Shown one piece after another: positions 4,860-13,650 of a stretch of DNA of 15,466 nt; the first letter of the stretch is position 1; each line of letters opens with the position of its first letter. The notes beneath the pieces were generated by a model. It made no database searches, was not told where the DNA came from, and was given only the letters and a program-made list of their open reading frames with translations. This stretch comes from Candidatus Mcinerneyibacterium aminivorans. Lineage in GTDB: Bacteria > Macinerneyibacteriota > Macinerneyibacteria > Macinerneyibacteriales > Macinerneyibacteriaceae. The stretch lies in assembly GCA_008086245.1 (NCBI GenBank), contig VSIX01000088.1:1-15466 (forward strand), read 5' to 3'. The translations under genes were made by a program, and so were the position numbers.

Positions 4860-5552
4860 CTAATCCATATCTATAGAAATATCTTTATCTTTCTTGTTAT
4901 TTTTATTAATATTTTTGTCTTTACCAGTACTACCTTTAGTAATCTCTTTTTCTATTTTTTTTTGAAATACATGACTGTTTTTATAAAAATCCTGCAAGGT
5001 CATAGGAACAATATTTTCATTATTAATCCCAATTATAGTAACATCTTTATATTTTTGAATAACCCGTTCAATAGTACTAGAACTAGTACTAGAACTATTA
5101 CTTTTTTGATTATTCTGATTAGTAGTATTCTTATGATCTTCTTTATGTCTTAATAATTTTACTAAATATGATACAAATTCATTATATTTAACAGCTCTCC
5201 CAAATAATTCTTTTTTATTATTGATGTTAATATCTTTTTCATTAAAATATGTCTGACATTTTAATAACAACTTCTTGTCTTTTTCTTCTCCATAAATAAT
5301 TATATGATGGTTTGAAGAGTCTTTTAGTTCTTCTTTTGCTTTTTTATAGTTTTCATATTTTCCTTGTTCATATTTAATTGATTTAAAATCTCTTTTGAAT
5401 TCAATTAATAAAAATGTATTTCCCTTGCTAAATATTAAATCTCCAGCTTTTTCATGGCTTCCATCTAAAGGAGCAACTCCCTTCAATAATTTATCATAAT
5501 ATTTTTTTAAAAACAAATACTCAACTGTTTTTTCCCACCAAATTAAACTCAT
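4860..5552 (-). CDS. PD-(D/E)XK nuclease-like protein with low-complexity C-terminus
   Basis: The N-terminal ~140 residues have a restriction-endonuclease-like core. A helix carries WWEKTVEYLF (residues 5-14). KAGDLIF follows (D38), then the strand FLLIEFKRD with E51 and K53 (D-x12-E-x-K), a helix with YEQGKYENYKKA, and a strand HHIIIYGE. A Ser/Asn-rich linker (about 150-160) follows, then a small domain (STIERVIQKYKDVTIIGI...) and a Lys/Asp-rich tail. The protein probably cuts or binds nucleic acid. Typical upstream glutamate and Mg-site details cannot be tested here. The ATG at 5552 is preferred for its GGAG site; a TTG one codon earlier is possible. It follows the coiled-coil membrane protein gene by 30 bases, so the two are likely co-transcribed and may be a pair. 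I recognise no named family. Confidence 0.6.
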   Translation of the reverse strand: MSLIWWEKTVEYLFLKKYYDKLLKGVAPLDGSHEKAGDLIFSKGNTFLLIEFKRDFKSIKYEQGKYENYKKAKEELKDSSNHHIIIYGEEKDKKLLLKCQTYFNEKDININNKKELFGRAVKYNEFVSYLVKLLRHKEDHKNTTNQNNQKSNSSSTSSSTIERVIQKYKDVTIIGINNENIVPMTLQDFYKNSHVFQKKIEKEITKGSTGKDKNINKNNKKDKDISIDMD

Positions 5553-5582
5553 CAAAATCTCCTTTCTTATATTTAATTGCTT

Positions 5583-6914
5583 TTATTTCATAAAATAATC
5601 AAATATATTTTTTGCCGCTTTAACAACAATATGTGGAGAAACTTCATCAATCTCCTTATCATCTTCTTTATTTAATTTTAAATAAGAAATATCTTGTTTA
5701 CCAAATAAGTTATGGACTAAATCTTCTTTAATTTCATGTTGTTTTTCTTCTGGCAAAATAGATAAATATGGATCAATTGAAGCTAACTCTAATTCCATTT
5801 TCCTATTATATCTCTCAGATTCAAGACTTTTACTTGCTTGTTTTGCTGAATATGCAGACAATGAACCAAAAGCAGAAACGACAATTAATCTTGCAAAAAA
5901 TGCAGGCCAATTTGTACTAGCAGTAGTTTCTATCATAGGAGTAAATGAATTTATAAATCTAATTCCAAAATATATTAATCCCCATATTGATAAAACAGTA
6001 ACAGCTTGCCAAAATCTTTTTGCCCACTTAGAACTATTAGCTATTTTCTTATATCCTGCAGACATTCCAGTCGAAGATATTACATTTGCAATTTTTTCAA
6101 CTTTTTCTTTCTGTTCTTCAAAAATCTTTTTATAAGATTCATATTGAGATTTTATTTCATCTTCTAATTCTTTTTCTTTTGTATTTAATTTTTCTTGTAA
6201 TTTGCCAAAATTATTTTTTAATCTATCTATTAATTTATCAGCATCATTATTTAAATCATTTTTAAAATCTTCAAAATCATCGCGTCTTTTTTCTTGCGAA
6301 TTTGAAAACTGTTCTTGAAACTCTGAGATTCTATTTTGAGCATTTTGAATAGCATTATCAATTCTTGATTTATCATTTTCAATTTTTTTTTCTAGTTTAT
6401 TAAGATTTCTTTCTAAATTTTTTTTTCTATTCTTAATTTTCGAAAAAATATCATCTAATTCTTCTTTTTTTTCATTATACTTATTTGAAATATTAGTTCT
6501 ATATTGCCCAACAGATCTTCGAAAATTAGTAACATCATTTTTTAAATTAGCTACATCTTCTGGTGTTTGTACATTATTTATTCTATTTATTTGGATAATT
6601 ACATTATCAAGGTAATTATCCATATTATTTAACTCAGAAATATTTTTATTATTAGTATACTTTCTAATATGTTTATAAGCATTTTGCAAATGTGAATAAA
6701 GATTGTTTAAACTCTTATAGGATATTGATTTTGGATCAACTGAATTTATTGTCTTTTTGACTTTTCTAAACACAAGTTCGAATCTTTCTATTCTTGCTTG
6801 TTCATTTGGTGTTTTTTCAATATTGTTTAAATTATCTTGTGAAAGTAAATTTTCAATTTGATTAATTAAGTTATGAATTTTATGCTTTTCAAACTTTTCA
6901 ACATAATATGACAT
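5583..6914 (-). CDS. Coiled-coil protein with two C-terminal membrane helices, unknown function
   Basis: The 443-residue product is a long charged coiled coil (about residues 140-280, rich in K, E, N). Two likely transmembrane helices follow: residues 301-320 (FWQAVTVLSIWGLIYFGIRF) and about 338-358. Then comes a conserved-looking cytoplasmic segment, LESERYNRKMELELASIDPYLSILPEE (364-390). The short loop between the helices (about 17 residues) would face outward, leaving both long arms in the cytoplasm. There is no signal peptide or catalytic motif. A membrane-anchored sensor or scaffold, with the downstream nuclease-like protein as partner, is an inference from adjacency. The start has an AAGGGGG site. 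It lies 45 bases after the metallopeptidase gene, across a copy of the GTGAATAGTGAAAAG repeat. Confidence 0.65.
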   Translation of the reverse strand: MSYYVEKFEKHKIHNLINQIENLLSQDNLNNIEKTPNEQARIERFELVFRKVKKTINSVDPKSISYKSLNNLYSHLQNAYKHIRKYTNNKNISELNNMDNYLDNVIIQINRINNVQTPEDVANLKNDVTNFRRSVGQYRTNISNKYNEKKEELDDIFSKIKNRKKNLERNLNKLEKKIENDKSRIDNAIQNAQNRISEFQEQFSNSQEKRRDDFEDFKNDLNNDADKLIDRLKNNFGKLQEKLNTKEKELEDEIKSQYESYKKIFEEQKEKVEKIANVISSTGMSAGYKKIANSSKWAKRFWQAVTVLSIWGLIYFGIRFINSFTPMIETTASTNWPAFFARLIVVSAFGSLSAYSAKQASKSLESERYNRKMELELASIDPYLSILPEEKQHEIKEDLVHNLFGKQDISYLKLNKEDDKEIDEVSPHIVVKAAKNIFDYFMK

Positions 6915-6959
6915 TAATTTCCCCCTTTTAATTATAATCTTTTCACTATTCGCTATAAA

Positions 6960-7697
6960 CTAAATTTCCAGCTCATTCCCATTAACCCTCAACCACTCCT
7001 GTTTTTCCTTATAATCCGGGATTAGGGTTGAGACATGGGTCCAGTACTTTTTGGAGTGGTTTGGGTATAAGAGATGGCATAATTCATGGACTATTATGTA
7101 GTCGATAACACTTACTGGAGCCATAAGGAGTTTCCAGTTAAAGTTAAGGGTTTTGTTTTTACTACAGCTTCCCCATCTTTTCTGTTGTTTTTTTATTTTT
7201 ATTTTATTAGGTTTAATTCCCAGTTTTTTGTTGAATTTAACTACTCTTTTTTGTATAAAGTTTTTTCCATGTTCTTTATACCATTCTATTAACTTTTCTC
7301 TTACTTTCTGCTCTCTTTCTTTTTTACTTAGCTTATCTCCTGTTTTAATTATAAATTTACCCTGATAAAATTTAATTTTAACCTTTTTTGAATTTTTAAT
7401 TTCTTTTGATTTTATCCTATATCTTCTTCCAAGATATGATAGTTTTTCACCACTTACAAACTCCTTTTTTTTAGGTTTACCTTTTATTTTTTCATGCTCT
7501 TCTATTTTTTTTAGAATCCAGTTTGACTTTTTCTTAACAATATTTTGAATTTTATTTTTATTTACTTTTTCAGGAGCTCTTATTATTACTCCTTTTTCAG
7601 GGTCAAAGATTACTCCAACTGTTTTTCTGTTTGTTCTTTCAACCTTATAGGATATATCTCTTTTACCTACTTTTAATTTATACACTTCTTCTCCCAT
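6960..7697 (-). CDS. YgjP/DUF45-type zinc metallopeptidase (SprT-like)
   Basis: A 245-residue protein of the YgjP / DUF45 metal-dependent hydrolase family. The conserved KRWGSCS signature (173-179) and the zinc-binding motif VHELCH (H204, E205, H208), with a third histidine in PNHSKKYW (H214), are all present. The N-terminus is beta-rich and basic, then a lysine-rich helix. Members of this family very often lie directly after hsdR in type I restriction loci, where their role is unproven; proteolysis of an RM subunit or of a protein on DNA has been considered. Its ATG is two bases from the hsdR stop and lacks a strong ribosome site, suggesting translational coupling to HsdR. Confidence 0.88.
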   Translation of the reverse strand: MGEEVYKLKVGKRDISYKVERTNRKTVGVIFDPEKGVIIRAPEKVNKNKIQNIVKKKSNWILKKIEEHEKIKGKPKKKEFVSGEKLSYLGRRYRIKSKEIKNSKKVKIKFYQGKFIIKTGDKLSKKEREQKVREKLIEWYKEHGKNFIQKRVVKFNKKLGIKPNKIKIKKQQKRWGSCSKNKTLNFNWKLLMAPVSVIDYIIVHELCHLLYPNHSKKYWTHVSTLIPDYKEKQEWLRVNGNELEI

Positions 7698-7698
7698 A

Positions 7699-10600
7699 TT
7701 AGAAAATACTTTTAGCTATATTGATAATTTGATTTGTTATTTCCTCATAATTCTTTTTGAATTCCTCGTGTTTAACTAATTCAATTTTTATATTTTTTCT
7801 CATATTTTTTATAACTGTATTTTCCTTCCACTTCCAGTCAACAGTTTTCATATTCTTTATAATTCCCAGTAATTTCTTTGCTAAATCTCTAAACTCCTTA
7901 TTAACATAAGGGTCTTTGTCAAAATCAGTATTCAAATCATAAGTTACAGGCTCCGCCACTTTATCGGTTTTATCCCGAGATTCTCTTTTTTCAATTTCCT
8001 TATTTTTTAACAATAATTCATAAACAGCAAATTCATTTTTGTCCATTCCCATTTTCTGGGTCATTTTATCAATATTTCTAATCTGTTCAATAATTTCATT
8101 AAGCTCATCCATATATTCATCAAAATCAAACTGTAATCTTTCCTCTTCTTTTTCTTTAATCAATCTTTCAAGTTTCTCCTTAAGGCTCTCAAAATATACG
8201 GGATTTTCATCAATTCTTACACTTATCTCCTTTTTTATTGCCTGTTCCATCTCACTGGCTTTTACTTCCTCATCATCAATTTTTTGAATTCTTTTATCAA
8301 AATCTTTATCAATAATTGGAACCGGATCATTTAAAAGTTCAATATCAGTAGCCCTTACATGTTCATCAATTAATTTTCTTACCTTTTTCCCGGCTCCCCT
8401 AATATTTAATGCTTCTCTATAATGATTTTTTACAGCTTTAAATACTTTACCCAGCCTATTTAAATCGGATTTATATTTCAATGCCTGAGGATCGGGAAGC
8501 ACTATATCCATATATTTTGCAAACTCCCTGTAGGCATTTTTAAATTTAATTCTTTTTTCTTCATCCTTAAATGCTTTAATGCATTCTTCTAAATTATTCA
8601 TATCAATATCTCTAAAAAATTTCATAATCTTGTTATGCTTGCTTTCAAGTTTAGGAATTGCATTTTTAATTTCAGTAACCGCACCTTTAATATCTTCATC
8701 TCTAAATATCTCAAGAGCTTCTTTTAAATATCTGAATACTCCGTAATAATCAACTATTAAACCGTAATTTTTATCCTCATAAACACGATTTACCCTCGCA
8801 ATAGCCTGAAGCAAATTATGTTCTTTTAATGGTTTGTCCAGATACATAACCTGTTCATAAGGAGCATCAAAACCGGTAAGCAGCATATCACAAACTATTA
8901 AAAATTTTAGAGGGTCGTTTTCATCTTTAAACTTAGCAATATATTTTTCTTTATTTTTATAATAATGATTGTATTTTTTAATAATTTCCTCTTCATTATT
9001 GCTTCCCTCGGATAAAATCACTGCCGATTCATAATCAGAATATTCATCAAAAAATTCTTTATATGTTGCCGCCGCAAGTTTGCTTACAGTTACAACCTGT
9101 GCCTTAAAAGGTTCAATCTTATTCTCATAATGATCCGTAATATCCAGGACAATCTTTTTTATCCTCTGTCTGGTTTCTGCTAGAACTCTCGGACTGGCAT
9201 GCTTTTCCTTAATTTTAGCTTTTTCCTCTTCGGTTTTGTCCTTGAATATCCTTTCAAAAAGATCATCAATATTCTTTTCTACATTCAAATGGGCCAATCT
9301 GCTCTCATAGAAAATTGGACGGGTTACTCCATCATTTTCAGACTGTGTTATTGTATATGTATCTATATAATCTCCAAAAGTTTTTAATGTACTTCTTGTT
9401 TTCTTATCAATAGGAGTTCCCGTAAAACCGATATAGGTTGCATTTGGAAGAGCTCTTCTCATATTTGCAGCTAACTCTTTATACTGGGTTCTATGTGCCT
9501 CATCAACAAGTACAAATATATTTTTATTTTTAGTCAATACCGGAAATATCTTATCTCCCGATTCCTGAAATTTATGTACAGTTGTTGTAATTGTTTTTCC
9601 CGCTGCATTTCTTAACTTATCCTTTAAATCATCTATGCTATCCGCATTTTCGGGATTCGGAAATCCGGATCTAACAAATGTTTTAGTAATCTGTTCATCC
9701 AGATCCACCCTGTCAGTTACAATAAGCATTGCAGAATTTTTTAGTTCATCATCTCTTTTTATAAGAAGCGATAAGAAAAGCATTGTATAGGATTTTCCGG
9801 AACCCTGAGTGTGCCACACTGTCCCGCTTCTTTTCTCCGGATCCTTTTTATTCTTAATCTTATTATAAGCCTTTTTAGTAGCCCTATACTGCTGGTATCT
9901 TGCCATTATTTTAGTTGTACTTCCATGCCCTTTTTTAAATACAGTGAAGTTTCTTATTAATTCCAGCAATCTACTCTTTTCAAACATTGAAAATATTAGT
10001 TTGTCCTGATTATTTAAACTATCCTTATCAAGTAGTTTCTCAATATTTTCCTCATCATAAGGATATAAATCTTTCCATTCCCTGTAATGTTCATGACTAG
10101 CCCCAATAACAGCGGCAGAAGCCGAATCTCCCCATGCAGCAATAGTAATCTGATTTGGATAGAATAATTTTTCTGCTCCCTCAACAATATCTTGAGTATC
10201 CCTCTGATTTTGATATCTTAACAACTGTTCAATAGCCTTTTCCTGACTGTCATCTATAAATGGAGACTTGCATTCAATTACACCAACCGGTAACCCATTT
10301 ACAAAAATAGTAATATCGGGAATGATATTTTCCTCTGTTCCCTCAACCTTAAACTGATTCAAAACCATCCATTCATTATTTTCCGGATTTTCAAAATCTA
10401 TATATTTCACCGTTTGATTCTTTTTCCCCTGTCCCAAATCCTGTTCAAGAGAAATATAATTTACCAGCTTCTCATAAATCAATTCATTGGCTTCTATTAA
10501 ATCATGTGCAAGTATCTTATCGGGATTTATCTTATCCACAGCTTTTTTAAGATTATAATCATTTATCCATGGATTTATTCTTTTTATAGCTCTTTTTAAA

Positions 10601-10752
10601 TTTGATTTTAATATTACTTCAGTTTCTTTCTCCCTTTCGGGTATATCTTCATGCTTAGCATTTATATCAAAAACCTTATATCCCAACTTATCAAAGATAC
10701 TTAAAATGGGTTTTTCGGATTTTGTATATTCATTCCAGGATTCAGTTTTCAT
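7699..10752 (-). CDS. hsdR: Type I restriction enzyme, R (endonuclease/translocase) subunit
   Basis: The 1017-residue subunit cuts DNA after ATP-driven translocation in complex with HsdM2S. The N-terminal nuclease core has D146, then E160-C-K162 (the D...ExK triad), followed by QLLRY (176-180), the QxxxY motif of HsdR enzymes. The SF2 motor follows: Walker A HTQGSGKS (314-321), DEAH (417-420), FTGTP (443-447), DMLLTGFDAP (623-632) and QAIARVNRVY (650-659). The C-terminal ~350 residues are helical and would dock on the methylase. Length and motifs are complete, with no frameshift, so it looks functional. The start at 10752 has an AGGAG site. It is separated from hsdS by two extra genes, which is common in Firmicutes loci. 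Confidence 0.97.
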   Translation of the reverse strand: MKTESWNEYTKSEKPILSIFDKLGYKVFDINAKHEDIPEREKETEVILKSNLKRAIKRINPWINDYNLKKAVDKINPDKILAHDLIEANELIYEKLVNYISLEQDLGQGKKNQTVKYIDFENPENNEWMVLNQFKVEGTEENIIPDITIFVNGLPVGVIECKSPFIDDSQEKAIEQLLRYQNQRDTQDIVEGAEKLFYPNQITIAAWGDSASAAVIGASHEHYREWKDLYPYDEENIEKLLDKDSLNNQDKLIFSMFEKSRLLELIRNFTVFKKGHGSTTKIMARYQQYRATKKAYNKIKNKKDPEKRSGTVWHTQGSGKSYTMLFLSLLIKRDDELKNSAMLIVTDRVDLDEQITKTFVRSGFPNPENADSIDDLKDKLRNAAGKTITTTVHKFQESGDKIFPVLTKNKNIFVLVDEAHRTQYKELAANMRRALPNATYIGFTGTPIDKKTRSTLKTFGDYIDTYTITQSENDGVTRPIFYESRLAHLNVEKNIDDLFERIFKDKTEEEKAKIKEKHASPRVLAETRQRIKKIVLDITDHYENKIEPFKAQVVTVSKLAAATYKEFFDEYSDYESAVILSEGSNNEEEIIKKYNHYYKNKEKYIAKFKDENDPLKFLIVCDMLLTGFDAPYEQVMYLDKPLKEHNLLQAIARVNRVYEDKNYGLIVDYYGVFRYLKEALEIFRDEDIKGAVTEIKNAIPKLESKHNKIMKFFRDIDMNNLEECIKAFKDEEKRIKFKNAYREFAKYMDIVLPDPQALKYKSDLNRLGKVFKAVKNHYREALNIRGAGKKVRKLIDEHVRATDIELLNDPVPIIDKDFDKRIQKIDDEEVKASEMEQAIKKEISVRIDENPVYFESLKEKLERLIKEKEEERLQFDFDEYMDELNEIIEQIRNIDKMTQKMGMDKNEFAVYELLLKNKEIEKRESRDKTDKVAEPVTYDLNTDFDKDPYVNKEFRDLAKKLLGIIKNMKTVDWKWKENTVIKNMRKNIKIELVKHEEFKKNYEEITNQIINIAKSIF

Positions 10753-10904
10753 AAAAGCTCCTCTTTTTTAGTGGATAGATGACAGATGACAGATTACAAT
10801 TTTGAAAAAATGTATAAGTAACGGAGAATAGTAAATAGATTACAATTAATAGTGAATAGATAACAGATAAAAAATAAAATAAAATAATATAAAAAAAATG
10901 AAAA
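10753..10904. repeat. AT-rich short-repeat spacer between hsdR and the DUF5677-like gene
   Basis: Contains iterated GATGACAGATGACAGATTAC, AGTAAATAGATTACAATTAA and GTGAATAGATAACAGATAAA units. It is the same family as the spacers at 12113-12302, 13572-13650, 6930-6959 and 15410-15440. No credible gene is seen. Confidence 0.75.
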
Positions 10905-11744
10905 TTATAATTGTTCATTCTCATCCTTTGTTTCTGCTAAATCATTTAATTTTGAACCTAATTTTTTAATTCTTTCAGAAAAATCCAATGAATATATTGT
11001 ATTTAAAATACTAATAGCATCTAAATAAAATGATAACATCAAATAAAATAAATCTTTTTCCTTATATTTTGGGCCATATTTTAATTCAGAAATTTTATCA
11101 TTCTGAACAAATGATTCTTGCAAAGCTTCTTTAGTGGGATGAGAAAAAAAACTAAATTTTGAATAAATCCGTTTAACTGTTAATTCATCAACGTTATTAG
11201 CTTCTAACAACATCCCTTCAATTTTATTAAATATTTTTTGAGGAGTTTTATTAATATTTTTTTCAGAATATTTATTTATAAAATTTTTTAAACCTTCCAA
11301 CTCATCTTCTGATTCTTCCTTTAATTCTTCATAGTTGTTACTTTTTGTATTATTATATAACCAATTTAAAAATTTCAATTTCTGTTTTGCAGGATAATAT
11401 TCTAAAAAATCTTTTCCGGCTATTTTCCCATCAAATATTAAGCAAAACATAGAAAAATATTCAAATATTGACCTTAATAATACAATAAAAGTATGTTCTA
11501 TTCCTTTTACTTTTAAAATATATGCACTTTGGAAAAGTTCTAATAATCGATTATATAATAACAAAAGACATAATTTTTCATCTGTATTTATATTTTCTTT
11601 AATATTTGATATTTTTGTAATTAAATTATTTCCTAACTTATTAATTTTTATAAAAAGATTAATGAGTTCTTTGTTATTTTCTTTATATTTTTCTTCATAT
11701 TTTTTTATTTCTTCTCCTAAAAAACCATTTTCTTCAATACTCAT
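10905..11744 (-). CDS. DUF5677-like helical protein in the type I RM operon
   Basis: The 279-residue product is almost all helical. The stretch LLLLYNRLLELFQSAYILKV (60-79), followed by LLRSIFEYF (89-97), resembles the DUF5677 family core (L-x-R-S-L-F-E). A later FSFFSHPTKEAL segment holds a conserved-looking histidine. This family is widespread in accessory islands and has no firm function. The start at 11744 overlaps the preceding gene's stop by four bases (ATGA), so it is translationally coupled to the four-helix-bundle protein. Its codons are noticeably more AT-rich than hsdM and hsdR, fitting a later insertion into the locus. It might modulate the RM enzyme or be an independent defence module. 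Family call is moderate. Confidence 0.6.
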   Translation of the reverse strand: MSIEENGFLGEEIKKYEEKYKENNKELINLFIKINKLGNNLITKISNIKENINTDEKLCLLLLYNRLLELFQSAYILKVKGIEHTFIVLLRSIFEYFSMFCLIFDGKIAGKDFLEYYPAKQKLKFLNWLYNNTKSNNYEELKEESEDELEGLKNFINKYSEKNINKTPQKIFNKIEGMLLEANNVDELTVKRIYSKFSFFSHPTKEALQESFVQNDKISELKYGPKYKEKDLFYLMLSFYLDAISILNTIYSLDFSERIKKLGSKLNDLAETKDENEQL

Positions 11745-12112
11745 TTCTTTTCCTTTCTTAAATTGTATTTCGCCGTTTTAACTGACGATACAAGCATTTT
11801 TATTAATTCTCTTAAATCTTTCAAGAGTTTGCTGGCTTTTTCTTTTGATATATATTTTGTTTCATGTAGTAATTCAAGCCAGTATTCTGTTTCTCCAGCT
11901 TCTTTTAGTGAAATATTTAATTTTGAAATAAAATCTTTCTTACTTTGAGCATATTTTGATTCTTTTATGTTAGCCCCAATACTTGTTGAACTTTTTAATA
12001 ATTGCTTAGACATTACATATTCATTATTTGATTGTAGTTTTTTACAAAGTTTTATTGCACTTATACTAAATCTAAAAGCCTTTTCATATAAAACACTATT
12101 TTCCGAATACAA
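11741..12112 (-). CDS. Four-helix-bundle protein (IVP / TIGR02436-like)
   Basis: A 123-residue protein with the hallmark pattern of the four-helix-bundle family once named for 23S rRNA intervening sequences. It reads FRFSISAIKLCKKLQ, then LLKSSTSIGANIKESKYAQS, then FISKLNISLKEAGETEYWLELL and a last lysine-rich helix. Stand-alone genes of this kind are frequent in restriction loci and other islands. Their molecular role is unknown; the folded bundle forms oligomers in solved homologs. Translation seems to start at a TTG (12112), because an in-frame TGA precedes it directly and AAGGAAGG lies at the right distance. It is coupled to the next gene by ATGA overlap. Confidence 0.9.
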   Translation of the reverse strand: MYSENSVLYEKAFRFSISAIKLCKKLQSNNEYVMSKQLLKSSTSIGANIKESKYAQSKKDFISKLNISLKEAGETEYWLELLHETKYISKEKASKLLKDLRELIKMLVSSVKTAKYNLRKEKK

Positions 12113-12302
12113 TCAATACCCTTCCTTTATACAGCCTACAACTAAAAGCTAACAGATTACATTTTAAATTTTCTATATTTTAAATATTCGTTCGCTTTTA
12201 ACTGTAATCTTTTAGCTATATTTTATCTGTCATCTATCAATTGTTTATAATTGTTATCTATTAGCTGTTCTCTATCAGCTGTTTTTATCTGTTATCTGTA
12301 CG
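12113..12302. repeat. AT-rich short-repeat spacer between hsdS and the four-helix-bundle gene
   Basis: Filled with variants of CTATCAGCTG, TTATCTGTTATCTG, GTCATCTATC and TATTCACTATTAGCTG, i.e. degenerate 15-20 bp units in tandem and inverted order. No gene or clear terminator is visible. Its edge forms the last codons (ANSE and stop) of hsdS. Confidence 0.7.
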
Positions 12303-13571
12303 CTATTCACTATTAGCTGTCTTAACTCTAATTTTCCCAGTCAAAAGCTTCTGCATCAATCCTTTCTTCAATCTTTCTAATTTTTCTTTATATTTTTTTT
12401 CTTTTTTTATTTTATTATCGATATTCAGTAAAATATTTGCTATTAATTTTTGTTCTTTAATTTTTGGTATAAAAACATCTATATTTCTAAAACTTTTTTT
12501 ACTAATTTCCAAAAAAGTACTACCTCCTGCTAAAGATATTAAGTAATTTTTAAAAGACCTTAACAAATATAATCCATACAAATTATAAAATTTTGATTTA
12601 TCACAAATTATATTTACAAAGCCTTGATTTGTTGTCATTGGAACTCTATTAATAACTCCTTCTCCTATTGTTGCTCTACTACTAATCATTATAGTTCCTG
12701 AAGGCAATAATTTTGCAGAACTTTCATTCAACGCTTTTTCTGTAATATATTCATCAGTTTTAGATATAAAATTTTTATTTTTCGTAGATATATTAGATAA
12801 AGTTAACCAAGGAATTTTCCCTTCCCAATATTCTTTTACAGATCTTTGAGGAGTCCCTCCTCCTTTAATTTTAGATACTTTCTTAAGGGATAATATCTCC
12901 CATTCCTCAGGAATTTCATACGTTTTCGGCCCAATCCTCACTTCCTTAAATTCATCATGTCCGATTCCTTTGGTTAATAATTTTTGCATAAGACCCTTTT
13001 TTAACTTTTCTGTTTTTTCAATAACTTCATCAGTCTTCTCAATAGCCCTATCAACACTCCCCAAAATATCAGCTATTTTCTTTTGTTCATTTTTCGGTGG
13101 GACAGGGATTTTCATATATTTAATTGATTTTGAACCATGTTTTATTGTAGTTCCTATAGAATAAATATTTAAAATAGTTTGGACAAATTTGCTTTTTAAT
13201 AGATAATAAACAAACTTATAATTAATTTTATTATTTCTTATCTTCACTTTTCTAATACCAGATGAATATGCTCCCTCAATATCTTTTCTTACAATACCTA
13301 AAGAACCATCCAACGAAATTAAAATATCTCCTTTTTTACTTCTAGGAATATTTTTTAATTTTGTATGAACTAAATAATCATTATTTTTATTAGATAAATC
13401 TCCAACTCTATAAAAAGGAATCCCCTTATTAATATCACAGTAATTTTTTCTTCCTGGTTCTGAACCTTTTTTAAATTTTACATAATTTGTTATATTTTCA
13501 TATTGCCAAACTTTTGGAATTTTAATTTCTTTTGGCCCTAGTTGAATTTTCTTATATTCATTTTCACTCAT
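12303..13571 (-). CDS. hsdS: Type I restriction-modification system specificity subunit
   Basis: The 422-residue subunit chooses the bipartite DNA target. It shows two target-recognition domains, roughly residues 17-160 and 220-370. Each is followed by a conserved helical spacer: NEQKKIADILGSVDRAIEKT...KKGLMQKLLT (161-200) and EQKLIANILLNID...KKGLMQKLLT (373-411). The halves are also repeated at the front: IQLGPKEIKIPKVW against VRIGPKTYEIPEEW. The TRDs differ from each other, so the target is likely asymmetric. They are more AT-rich than the spacers, as expected for exchangeable domains. The start at 13571 has an AAAGGA site. The last residues (ANSE) derive from the neighbouring short repeat, so the true ancestral C-terminus probably ended near KIRVKT. 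Confidence 0.96.
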   Translation of the reverse strand: MSENEYKKIQLGPKEIKIPKVWQYENITNYVKFKKGSEPGRKNYCDINKGIPFYRVGDLSNKNNDYLVHTKLKNIPRSKKGDILISLDGSLGIVRKDIEGAYSSGIRKVKIRNNKINYKFVYYLLKSKFVQTILNIYSIGTTIKHGSKSIKYMKIPVPPKNEQKKIADILGSVDRAIEKTDEVIEKTEKLKKGLMQKLLTKGIGHDEFKEVRIGPKTYEIPEEWEILSLKKVSKIKGGGTPQRSVKEYWEGKIPWLTLSNISTKNKNFISKTDEYITEKALNESSAKLLPSGTIMISSRATIGEGVINRVPMTTNQGFVNIICDKSKFYNLYGLYLLRSFKNYLISLAGGSTFLEISKKSFRNIDVFIPKIKEQKLIANILLNIDNKIKKEKKYKEKLERLKKGLMQKLLTGKIRVKTANSE

Positions 13572-13650
13572 AATATTCCTTTATTTTTTATCTATAATCT
13601 TTTCACTATTCACTATTATCTGTTTTTTGCTTGTTATCTGTTATCTATTA
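13572..13650. repeat. AT-rich short-repeat spacer between hsdM and hsdS
   Basis: On the minus strand units such as AGATAACAGATAACAAGC and AATAGTGAATAGTGAAAAGA repeat through the gap. The AGATAACAAATAA part supplies the final Asp-Asn-Lys codons and stop of hsdM. Confidence 0.75.

Noticed and set aside
4821-5153. 110-codon plus-strand frame with hydrophobic runs
   Set aside because: It is antisense to the nuclease-like gene; the hydrophobic look comes from the complement of Lys/Asn-rich codons.
7086-7365. Two overlapping plus-strand frames opposite the metallopeptidase
   Set aside because: Shadows of a Lys-rich gene on the other strand; no start signals.
10742-10924. 60-codon minus-strand frame rich in F, Y, I between hsdR and the DUF5677-like gene
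   Set aside because: It is a translation of the AT-rich short repeats, overlaps the ends of both neighbouring genes and has no believable ribosome site in position.
10753-13650. CRISPR array suggested by repeated short units in RM spacers
   Set aside because: Units are degenerate, of variable spacing, contiguous rather than separated by unique spacers, and there are no cas genes.
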